DNA of 64,000 bases from Clostridium sp031626875 (GTDB taxonomy: Bacteria > Bacillota > Clostridia > Clostridiales > Clostridiaceae): the NCBI RefSeq assembly GCF_031626875.1, contig NZ_JANDMF010000007.1:1-64000 (forward strand), in the 5' to 3' direction. Numbering within the stretch: the stretch's first letter is position 1; each line of letters begins with the position of its first letter. Of the stretch, positions 26,565 through 33,991 are shown in pieces. Under the pieces are notes generated by a model that worked only from the letters and a program-made list of their open reading frames with translations, was not told where the DNA came from and did not search any database. The translations under genes and the position numbers were made by a program.

Positions 26565-27326
26565 ATGAATACAATATTAATATTACTTATAATTTTATTT
26601 ATTTTAATGGCTTTTATTGGTGGGGGCAGAGGGGTGAAATCATTTTTTACACTAATTTTAAATTTTGTACTACTATTTTTGATGTTTATATTAATAGGTG
26701 CCAAGGTTGATCCTATTAAAGTAACTTTTATAGGTGCAATTTTAATAAGTTATATTACACTATTTTTTATTAATGGATTTAACAAAAAGACACTATCAGC
26801 TTTATTATCTGTAACTCTTGTTATATTGATAGTAATAGTAATTACATACAAGATGAGTATAAATGCTAATATACAGGGATTTGGAAATGAGCAGGCTGAA
26901 ACGATTGCATATTATTCTTTTTATGTTCAACTTAATTTTTCTAAAATAGTAATATGTGAGATTCTAATTGGATTGTTAGGTGCAGTTATTGATGTTGCTA
27001 TATCTATAACTTCATCAGTAAATGAAGTATATACAAATAATCCTAATATGACAAAAGGAGAACTTTTTAAATCAGGAATGAATATAGGTAAAGATATTTT
27101 AGGAACTATGACTAACACATTACTTTTTGCATATATAAGTGGATTTATGACTTTAATAATATACTTTAGTGAACTTAAGTATTCCTTAGGAACTATTTTA
27201 AATACAAAAGTTTTTGGGTCAGAAGTATTTCAAGTTGTTTGTTGTGGAATAGGAATTATTCTTATTATCCCTATTACTGCATTTATATCATCAAATATCA
27301 TGCTTTTTCATAGAAAAGAAAGTTAA
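26565..27326 (+). CDS. YibE/F family membrane protein (short partner)
   Basis: A 253-residue, all-membrane YibE/F protein without the outer domain of its upstream partner. It keeps the signature LLGAVIDVAISITSSVNEV and DILGTMTNTLLFAYISGF, aligning clearly with the first protein. The two probably form a hetero-oligomer. The start lies close behind the previous stop; the ribosome site (GAGG or AAAAGGG) is weak, pointing to translational coupling. Confidence 0.85.
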   Translation: MNTILILLIILFILMAFIGGGRGVKSFFTLILNFVLLFLMFILIGAKVDPIKVTFIGAILISYITLFFINGFNKKTLSALLSVTLVILIVIVITYKMSINANIQGFGNEQAETIAYYSFYVQLNFSKIVICEILIGLLGAVIDVAISITSSVNEVYTNNPNMTKGELFKSGMNIGKDILGTMTNTLLFAYISGFMTLIIYFSELKYSLGTILNTKVFGSEVFQVVCCGIGIILIIPITAFISSNIMLFHRKES

Positions 27327-27449
27327 GAAGTTAACTATATTAAAAATAATTTTAATGTTTTAAATGTGATAGTATAATATATATTGAGAATAAATTTAAT
27401 AAGATCATTGAAGTTTATAATAAATATATTACACTTTTGGAGGACAAAG

Positions 27450-27887
27450 ATGGCTAGACCAATAAAATTTAGAAGAGTTGAGTTTTTCCCAGAAGATAAT
27501 TATTTTGTACCTTGGGGAAAACCAAAATGTGAACTGGAAGAAATTGTTCTGAAGGTTGAAGAACTTGAAGCAATGAGGCTTAAAGATATAGAAGAATTAA
27601 ATCAAGAAGAATGTGCAGAAAAAATGCAAGTATCAAGACAAACATTTCAAAACATAATTGACAGTGCAAGAAAAAAAGTTGCTATTGCTTTAACAGAAGG
27701 AAAAGCAATTAATATAAATGGAGGAAATTACACTACAAATCACTGTAAATTTAAATGTTTAGATTGTGAGGAAATATATGAAATAAACTATGATCAGGAT
27801 AGATCAGTTTGCCCAAAATGTGGTTCGGAAAAAGTAATGTGTAACAAGAAAAAACAATTTTGCAGGAAATGGTGTAATAGAAAATAG
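27450..27887 (+). CDS. DUF134 family DNA-binding protein
   Basis: A 145-residue protein that begins MARPIKFRRVEFFPE, the DUF134 signature, with a sigma-4-like helix-turn-helix (LNQEECAEKMQVSRQTFQNIIDSARKK cut into helices near residues 50-80) and a C-terminal zinc ribbon with CLDC and CPKC pairs plus extra Cys. An in-frame ATG at 27384 lacks a ribosome site; ATG 27450 has GGAGGA. It is convergent with a NifX-like gene, its frequent neighbour, and probably regulates it or a related Fe-S/metal function. Confidence 0.88.
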   Translation: MARPIKFRRVEFFPEDNYFVPWGKPKCELEEIVLKVEELEAMRLKDIEELNQEECAEKMQVSRQTFQNIIDSARKKVAIALTEGKAININGGNYTTNHCKFKCLDCEEIYEINYDQDRSVCPKCGSEKVMCNKKKQFCRKWCNRK

Positions 27888-27904
27888 TGGTTATTGATAA
27901 TAAG

Positions 27905-27942
27905 AAGATTAGCTAGAAAATAAATTCCAGCTAATCTTTTTG
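27905..27942 (+). terminator. Bidirectional terminator between DUF134 and NifX-like genes
   Basis: AAGATTAGCT (27905-27914) pairs with AGCTAATCTT (27929-27938), with T residues at 27937-27941. It sits between convergent genes. Confidence 0.78.
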
Positions 27943-27949
27943 CTATAAT

Positions 27950-28315
27950 TTATTCATTGTGGCATTCATGTTCATGGGCATGACAGAAGTCCCCAGAATC
28001 TTTAAGAGATCCTTCAAGCCAATTTAAAGTTACAGTTTTTACATCTCCTGAGCAGCCTCGCAAAACTTCTATTCCTGCATTATTAAGAACTCTTACAGCG
28101 CCTTCTCCCATATTGCCTGCTAACATAACTTTAACACCTATGTCAGAAAGAGTTGATGCGATATTTGATTTACAACCACAACCTGTTGGTGACTGAACAG
28201 TTTCAGAAGCTGTTATTTCCTTAGTTTCTGTATTAACTGTGAAAACAGTGAAGTATTCACAATGACCAAAATGATCATCAATATTATTGTTACGTGATGG
28301 TAATGCAATTTTCAT
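27950..28315 (-). CDS. NifX/NifB-like dinitrogenase iron-molybdenum cofactor domain protein
   Basis: A 121-residue protein with the NifX/NifB C-terminal (Di-Nitro_FeMo-Co) fold: KIALPSRNNNIDDHFGHCEYFTVF, GCGCKSNIA and AGNMGEGAVRVLNNAGIEVLRG. A His/Cys-rich tail (CHAHEHECHNE) could bind metal. In genomes without other nif genes such proteins are associated with Fe-S handling, and no nif gene is in this window. An upstream in-frame start (28369) has no ribosome site; the chosen start has GGAGG. Confidence 0.88.
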   Translation of the reverse strand: MKIALPSRNNNIDDHFGHCEYFTVFTVNTETKEITASETVQSPTGCGCKSNIASTLSDIGVKVMLAGNMGEGAVRVLNNAGIEVLRGCSGDVKTVTLNWLEGSLKDSGDFCHAHEHECHNE

Positions 28316-28683
28316 AATAACCTCCATATAATACGATAAATTAGCATATGAAACACAAGTTATTGGCATATGCCCTTTATGTATATGATATACTTATGAC
28401 GATTATATGTCAATAATCACATTATGAATCTACTTTTCAGCTATTACTCCATAAAAATGTTCACCAATATTTATATTAGATATGTTTGAAAAATTAAGGA
28501 TTTTTAAAAGGTCTATCAGTTCTATTTGTAGAGTGTGACTAAATCACATAAATTAATAAAAATCTAATATATACTAAACACATAGCAAATTTGAATTAAG
28601 AATAATAAAAGATTTGGCATAAGGTTAAAATAAGTTAAGCTATTAAAAATAATAATTTATATAAAATTTAGGGAGGAATTAAA
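28316..28683. other. Divergent promoter region, no gene
   Basis: 368 AT-rich bases between the NifX-like gene (leftward) and the rhodanese gene (rightward). I see no ORF with a ribosome site and no clear hairpin. It should carry two divergent promoters, but no strong -35/-10 pair could be assigned. Confidence 0.5.
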
Positions 28684-29004
28684 ATGTTAGGATTTTTAAA
28701 AAGGGAGCAAGTAAAAAATGTTAATGTAAATGAAATGGATGATTTAATTGGAAATGTTGACTTAATAGATATAAGAGAAAAGTATGAATATTCAAGTGGA
28801 AGTATAAAAACAGCAAAGAATATACCGATGGGAGAACTTTTAGATAACCCAGAAAAGTATTTAAAAAAGGACAAAGAATATTACATAATGTGTCAATCGG
28901 GGGGAAGAAGTGCAAGAGCTTGTGGGACACTTTCAAGTCAAGGATTTAATGTGATAAATGTTTCTGGTGGAATGGGGGCATATAGAGGAAGTAAAAGAAA
29001 TTAA
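28684..29004 (+). CDS. Single-domain rhodanese-like protein
   Basis: A 106-residue rhodanese: LIDIREKYEYSSGSIKTAKNIP at the front and the active-site Cys70 in the loop CQSGGRSA. It would carry sulfane sulfur as a persulfide. GGGAGG site. It precedes a CoA-disulfide reductase that itself ends in a rhodanese domain, 24 bases away, so the two should be one operon for sulfur or thiol redox handling. Confidence 0.9.
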   Translation: MLGFLKREQVKNVNVNEMDDLIGNVDLIDIREKYEYSSGSIKTAKNIPMGELLDNPEKYLKKDKEYYIMCQSGGRSARACGTLSSQGFNVINVSGGMGAYRGSKRN

Positions 29005-29028
29005 TCAACAGTTGGAGGAGAGGTATTT

Positions 29029-30729
29029 ATGAAAAGAAAGATGTTAATAGTAGGCGGAGTTGCAGGAGGTGCATCAGCTGCAGCAAGACTTAGAAGACTT
29101 AGTGAAGAAGATGAAATAATAATGTTTGAAAAAGGACCTCATGTATCCTTTTCAAATTGTTCACTTCCATATCATTTAAGTGGAATTATAGATGAAGCTA
29201 ATAAATTAGTTCTAATGAGTCCAGAAAAATTTTTAGCTCAATATAATATTCAAGCAAGGGTAAACAATGAAGTATTATCCATAAATAGAGAAGAAAAATA
29301 TGTAGAAGTTAAAAATTTAGTAACAGGTGAAAAGTACAAAGAAAATTATGATAAGTTAATCCTTTCTCCAGGTGCTAAACCAATTATGCCTAATATTTCT
29401 GGGATAGAAGATGTTAATGTATTTACTATAAGAAATGTTGTAGATATAGATAAGTTAAATAGATATATTAAAGAAAATGAAATAAAAGATATAGCAGTAA
29501 TTGGTGGTGGATATATAGGTGTTGAAGCTGCAGAAAATTTAAGAGAAGCAGGGTATGATGTTTCTCTAATAGAATCAACTGAGCAAATATTAAAACCTTT
29601 TGATTATGATATGGTTCAAATATTTCATAAGGAAATTTATGATAAGGGAATAAATTTAATTGTGGGAGATAAGGTTGAACAATTTGAAAAAGACACAGTA
29701 GTTTTATCTTCAGGCAAAAAGATTAGTGCAAAGGCTGTTGTTATGGCAATAGGGGTGTCTCCAGAAACTTCATTAGCAAAAGATGCAGGTATAGAAATTG
29801 GAGAAACAGGTGCAATAAAAGTAGATAAAAATTACAAAACTAATGATGAGGATATTTATGCAGTTGGAGATGCTATAGAGGTGTATAATTCATTAACCCA
29901 TTCAGAAACAAAATTATCTCTTGCAGGCCCAGCTCAAAAACAAGCTAGATCTGTTGCAGATAATATAAATGGAAGAGAAGGATTAAATAATGGATACATA
30001 GGCTCTTCTGCAATAAAAGTTTTTGATTATAATGGTGCATCTACTGGATTAAATGAAGCACTTATAAAATTCCTGAATCTAAAAATAAAATATGAAGTAG
30101 TAAGGATAATTCTTAATGATAAAGTTGGGATTATGCCTGATTCATCTCCATTACACCTTAAATTATTATATGAAGTTCCAACAGGAAAAGTTTTAGGAGC
30201 CCAAGCTATAGGGAAAGGTGATGTTACTAAGAGAATAGATTTAATAGCAGCAATTATAAAATTAAATGGAACTGTTGAAGATTTAAAAGATTTAGAATTG
30301 TGCTATGCACCACCATTCTCTACAGCAAAAGATCTTGTTAACTATGCTGGATATGTTGGATCTAATCTTTTGAATGGAGACTTTAAGCAGGTTAATGTTG
30401 ATGTGGTAAGAAAACTCGTAGAAGAAGATGCTTATATAGTGGATGTTAGAGAAAGAGGGGAATATGCTAATGGACATATAAAGAATTCTGTTAACATTCC
30501 ATTAAGTGAACTTAGACAAAGAGTAAATGAAATCCCAAAAGATAAGCCAGTTTATCTACATTGTAGAACAGGTCAAAGAAGCTATAATGCTGCTTTAGCC
30601 CTTCAAAATCTTGGATTCAAGAATATTTATAATATAACAGGAAGCTTTTTAGCCATATCATTATATGAATATTTTAATGATAAAACTAATGATAGAGAGA
30701 GTATTGTAACTGAATATAATTTTAAATAA
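29029..30729 (+). CDS. CoA-disulfide reductase-rhodanese fusion (FAD/NAD-dependent)
   Basis: A 566-residue flavoprotein: N-terminal FAD site GGVAGGASAAA at 9-19, redox Cys44 in VSFSNCSLPYH, NAD(P) site IGGGYIGVEAAENL near 160-175, a dimerisation domain, and a C-terminal rhodanese (about 465-560) with Cys512 in HCRTGQRS. This is the CoADR-Rhd architecture that reduces CoA disulfide, CoA persulfide or polysulfide. GGAGGAG site. It follows a separate rhodanese gene. Electron donor preference cannot be read. Confidence 0.92.
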   Translation: MKRKMLIVGGVAGGASAAARLRRLSEEDEIIMFEKGPHVSFSNCSLPYHLSGIIDEANKLVLMSPEKFLAQYNIQARVNNEVLSINREEKYVEVKNLVTGEKYKENYDKLILSPGAKPIMPNISGIEDVNVFTIRNVVDIDKLNRYIKENEIKDIAVIGGGYIGVEAAENLREAGYDVSLIESTEQILKPFDYDMVQIFHKEIYDKGINLIVGDKVEQFEKDTVVLSSGKKISAKAVVMAIGVSPETSLAKDAGIEIGETGAIKVDKNYKTNDEDIYAVGDAIEVYNSLTHSETKLSLAGPAQKQARSVADNINGREGLNNGYIGSSAIKVFDYNGASTGLNEALIKFLNLKIKYEVVRIILNDKVGIMPDSSPLHLKLLYEVPTGKVLGAQAIGKGDVTKRIDLIAAIIKLNGTVEDLKDLELCYAPPFSTAKDLVNYAGYVGSNLLNGDFKQVNVDVVRKLVEEDAYIVDVRERGEYANGHIKNSVNIPLSELRQRVNEIPKDKPVYLHCRTGQRSYNAALALQNLGFKNIYNITGSFLAISLYEYFNDKTNDRESIVTEYNFK

Positions 30730-30750
30730 TATGTAATGGAATATTTTTAG

Positions 30751-30789
30751 AGTAGGAAGTATAGGTTAAAACTAGACTTCCTACTTTTT
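30751..30789 (+). terminator. Terminator of the rhodanese/CoADR operon
   Basis: AGTAGGAAGT (30751-30760) pairs with ACTTCCTACT (30776-30785), with an inner TAG/CTA pair and TTTTT after. Confidence 0.85.
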
Positions 30790-30874
30790 GTTTATATTAT
30801 AAGAGATAAAATGAAAATAAGGAGAATAAGTGGTATAATCTGATTAGAAAATTATACATATTGGAGGCTTTAAT

Positions 30875-31330
30875 ATGTTTTTACATAATTTAATCACTCA
30901 CACACTAGGATTACTTCTTATGACAGTTTCTTTTATCTATTTTATTAAGCAAGTATTTATTAACAAGAAAATTTCTTTAAGGAATGGGGAAAAGAAACCT
31001 TTAAGTGAATTAACTTTGTTTCAGAAATGTGGAGTTTTCTTTTTAGGAATATTCAGTTTAGTTATTGGTATTATTATGCTTATTATAGATATTCCTTATA
31101 TTAAGGATTTCTCAGCCTACAACAATAGCAAATATGAAATAATTGAAAATAGTAATGTAGAAAAGGTACAATGTATAAAAGGTTCCAGGTCACCATCTTA
31201 TGATTTAATAACTATAAATGGAGTAGATTATAAAGTAGAAGAAGTTAATGAAATAAAAGAAGGTGATAGTGTACAAATATTTTATTTACATAACACAAAA
31301 ATTATAATGGATTTTAAAATAAATCACTAA
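30875..31330 (+). CDS. Hypothetical two-TM membrane protein
   Basis: A 151-residue protein with membrane segments at about 7-29 and 53-76, then a soluble part with short beta strands (SYDLITINGVDYKVEEVNE) resembling the outer domain of DUF3592-like proteins. TTGGAGG site. Neither motif nor neighbour reveals the role; it stands alone between terminators. Confidence 0.65.
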   Translation: MFLHNLITHTLGLLLMTVSFIYFIKQVFINKKISLRNGEKKPLSELTLFQKCGVFFLGIFSLVIGIIMLIIDIPYIKDFSAYNNSKYEIIENSNVEKVQCIKGSRSPSYDLITINGVDYKVEEVNEIKEGDSVQIFYLHNTKIIMDFKINH

Positions 31331-31505
31331 CAAAATAAAATCTTAATGATATTTAAATGGAAAATCTTTAATCAGTTCATGAAATTTAATTTCCCATTGT
31401 AAAAAATCATAGATTGGCAACCTATTTAACCTCCATAAACAAGAAATTTATTATATTATATAAAATTTTAAGAATTTTTACTAATGAAATACCATAATAT
31501 AAAAT

Positions 31506-31562
31506 ACCTTGCAATACAAAGTATTGATGTATATAATTGTAATATACTTTGTAATACAAGGT
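31506..31562 (+). promoter_or_regulatory. Promoter with PadR-type inverted-repeat operator
   Basis: TTGCAA (31509-31514) and TATAAT (31532-31537) are 17 bases apart. Two 19-base arms, 31506-31524 and 31544-31562, are reverse complements at 17 positions. The left arm covers the -35 box and the right arm the start-point region, so a bound dimer or tetramer would close the promoter. The PadR gene starts 16 bases after the right arm. Confidence 0.8.
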
Positions 31563-31578
31563 AAAGGAGCGAAACATT

Positions 31579-31905
31579 TTGAATAATAATTCTCAAATTC
31601 TTAAAGGAATTCTAGAAGGTTGTATACTTAGTATTATTTCTAAAGAAGAAACATATGGATATGAGCTTTTAACAAAATTAAAGAAGAGTGGCTTTGAAGA
31701 TATAGTAGAAGGAACTCTTTACCCATTACTTCTTAGACTTGAGAAAAATAATATTATAATATCAGAAAAAAAGAAATCAACAACGGGAGTGAATAGAAAA
31801 TATTATAGATTATCACAAGAAGGGAAGTTAGAGCTTGAAAATTTCATTAGCTATTGGAAGAAGCTATATGTTGATGTGAATAATATTATAGGAGGAAATC
31901 TATGA
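31579..31905 (+). CDS. PadR family transcriptional regulator
   Basis: A 108-residue winged-helix PadR protein: YGYELLTKLKKSGFE and EGTLYPLLLRLEKNNIIISEKK with a short C-terminal helix (PadR subfamily 2 size). TTG start 31579 with AAAGGAG. It is preceded by an inverted repeat over its promoter, so it is likely self-repressing. Its last four bases overlap the membrane-protein gene, a typical PadR-effector pair. Confidence 0.92.
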   Translation: MNNNSQILKGILEGCILSIISKEETYGYELLTKLKKSGFEDIVEGTLYPLLLRLEKNNIIISEKKKSTTGVNRKYYRLSQEGKLELENFISYWKKLYVDVNNIIGGNL

Positions 31906-32525
31906 GCATAGTAGGTCAATTAAAAGGAGAATACAAAGAATCTTATTTAAAAATAGTATTGTATTTATCAAGTAGTAATATACCAAGAGAATTTCAGCAT
32001 GAGGTTAGTGAAGATGTAAAAGATCTATTAATAAGTGCACAGGAAGATGAAATGGATGTTAAAAATATTGTTGGTGATAATATAGAAAAATTTTGTAAAG
32101 AGATAATTAAGTCAAAGAAATTTAAGAATAAAAATTTATTTTATATTGTTGATAGTATTTACTTTGCTTTATTCATGTTGATATTATCAAGCCTAGCTTT
32201 ATGGGTGTTAAAGAGTCCAATGTCTTTAAACATGATATTTATTTATATAATTGATTATATATTTGCTACATTTATTTTTACTAAATGGCTGAGAAAAGGA
32301 GCTATACTAACTAAAAGAAATACAAAGAGAATTATCTTAATGATATTATTTTTTATAATATTTATGATTTTAGGTGCTATTGTGAACTTTGTTGCACTTT
32401 CTAATTATGTTATTCATATAAATTCTTTATATACGGAAATGGTTTTAATAATTACATTCATATTTACAAATGTAGTGAGAAGAAAATTAAAGGCTAGCTT
32501 AAGAGAACAATGTAACCTTTCATAA
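31902..32525 (+). CDS. PadR-partner membrane protein (DUF1700/DUF1048-like)
   Basis: A 207-residue protein: an N-terminal helical domain (residues 1-75, with VSEDVKDLLISAQEDEMDV) resembling the DUF1700/HAAS-type modules that pair with PadR genes, then four membrane segments. Start overlaps the PadR stop by four bases. Probably the envelope-associated effector under PadR control; its function is unknown. Confidence 0.72.
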   Translation: MSIVGQLKGEYKESYLKIVLYLSSSNIPREFQHEVSEDVKDLLISAQEDEMDVKNIVGDNIEKFCKEIIKSKKFKNKNLFYIVDSIYFALFMLILSSLALWVLKSPMSLNMIFIYIIDYIFATFIFTKWLRKGAILTKRNTKRIILMILFFIIFMILGAIVNFVALSNYVIHINSLYTEMVLIITFIFTNVVRRKLKASLREQCNLS

Positions 32526-32570
32526 ATATATAGTTTTATATTTATTTAATTTTTAAGGTAGGTGATTTTA

Positions 32571-33335
32571 GTGAAGGATTGGTTTACTATTGAAAAAATA
32601 GATAATAAAACTTATGCAATTAGCGAATATAAACATTGGGAAGAAACACATTGTTATCTACTGTTAGGAAGTAATAAATGCCTTCTAATTGATACAGGCC
32701 TTGGAGTGGCGAATATAAGAAAAGCTGTTGAAAGAATTACAAGCTTACCAATTCAAGTTGTTACTACACATGTCCACTGGGATCATATTGGAGGTCATAA
32801 GCATTTTGAAAATATTGGAGTTTTTGCAACTGAAAAAGAGTGGTTATCTACAAAGTTTCCAATCCCATTGAATGTTGTAAAAACAAATCTTGCTAAAGCC
32901 CCATGTAAGTTTCCAAAAGATTTTAATATAAATGATTATGAGTTATTCCAAGGAGAACCTTCTTTAATATTATATAATGATGACTATATTGAATTAGGCA
33001 ATAGAAATATCCAAGTTATACATACACCAGGTCATTCACCAGGACATATATGTCTTTATGAAGAGGAGAAAGGATATCTGTATTCAGGTGATTTGATTTA
33101 TGAAGGAACTTTAGATGCTTTTTATCCAACTACAAATCCCTATGATTTTATGTTATCGGTAAAGAAAACCAAAGACTTAAAAGTAAATAAAATATTACCT
33201 GCCCATCATAATTTAAATATAAGTTCAACTCTTATAAATGATATTTATAAAGGGTTTATTCAGATTTATGATAAAGGACAACTAAAACAAGGAAGTGGTA
33301 TATTTACTTTTAATAATTTCAACATTCATATATAA
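32571..33335 (+). CDS. Metallo-beta-lactamase fold hydrolase
   Basis: A 254-residue MBL-fold protein with the two-metal site: HVHWDH (about residues 69-74), a His in HTPGHSPGH near 155-161, Asp in YSGDLIYEG and a closing His in LPAHHN. There is no sign of a beta-lactamase-specific signature, and the group includes glyoxalase II-like and thioesterase-like enzymes. GTG 32571 with AAGGTAGGTG is preferred over GTG 32562, which lies inside that site. Confidence 0.87.
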   Translation: MKDWFTIEKIDNKTYAISEYKHWEETHCYLLLGSNKCLLIDTGLGVANIRKAVERITSLPIQVVTTHVHWDHIGGHKHFENIGVFATEKEWLSTKFPIPLNVVKTNLAKAPCKFPKDFNINDYELFQGEPSLILYNDDYIELGNRNIQVIHTPGHSPGHICLYEEEKGYLYSGDLIYEGTLDAFYPTTNPYDFMLSVKKTKDLKVNKILPAHHNLNISSTLINDIYKGFIQIYDKGQLKQGSGIFTFNNFNIHI

Positions 33336-33366
33336 TATTGCAAATAATTTGATCGGGGGATAAAAT

Positions 33367-33807
33367 TTGAAAAAGTTAGGGATAATTTTAACTACTTTAA
33401 TGCTTTTTGTGATAGTAGGGTGTACAAAACAAAAAGTTGAAAATTATAATTATAATTACAGAGGTGAAAATGAACTTTGGAGTGCTGAATACAATGTAGA
33501 TGGAAAAAGTAAAATCACTGAAAAAGATGGTAAGATAAATTACTATGGAGATGCTAATTATCAACTTACAGTGAATTATAAAAAGGATTTATCTGAATTG
33601 TCTTCTGCAAAACATTTAGAAATATCATATAGGACAGGTACTAAAGCAGGAAATTTGACACAAGACTTTGATGATAATAATCCAGTAGAGAGAGTATATA
33701 CTTTAAAATCAAGTAGCACAAATGGAGCTATAGAAACTAAAGATGATGTAATAGAAGTGACAATAAATCTTGATGGAAATATACAAACTATCCAATTGAA
33801 AAATTGA
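33367..33807 (+). CDS. Lipoprotein of unknown function
   Basis: A 146-residue protein with a lipoprotein signal (lipobox VIVGC, Cys19) and a small beta-rich domain (YRGENELWSAEYNVDGK and VEVTINLDG-like strands). TTG start 33367 with GGGGGA upstream. It lies 32 bases after the MBL gene, so the two may be co-transcribed. No catalytic motif. Similar small lipoproteins occur in clostridia and bacilli. Confidence 0.75.
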   Translation: MKKLGIILTTLMLFVIVGCTKQKVENYNYNYRGENELWSAEYNVDGKSKITEKDGKINYYGDANYQLTVNYKKDLSELSSAKHLEISYRTGTKAGNLTQDFDDNNPVERVYTLKSSSTNGAIETKDDVIEVTINLDGNIQTIQLKN

Positions 33808-33821
33808 TTTTTACTGGTAAT

Positions 33822-33850
33822 AAAAAGCATTATTAATTTAGTGCTTTTTT
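33822..33850 (+). terminator. Terminator of the lipoprotein gene
   Basis: AAAAAGCA (33822-33829) pairs with TGCTTTTT (33842-33849) around 12 bases; the T-run is part of the stem end. Confidence 0.7.
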
Positions 33851-33991
33851 GTTTGCAGATGAATTTGTATATTTATACTAACAATGAATTAACAAAAAAT
33901 CGATAAAAATGGTAAAATAGTAAGATGATTAAAATATTTGTAATAATAGAAAAAGGTTATAAAAGTAAAATTAAGTCTAGGGGGCGAGTTT

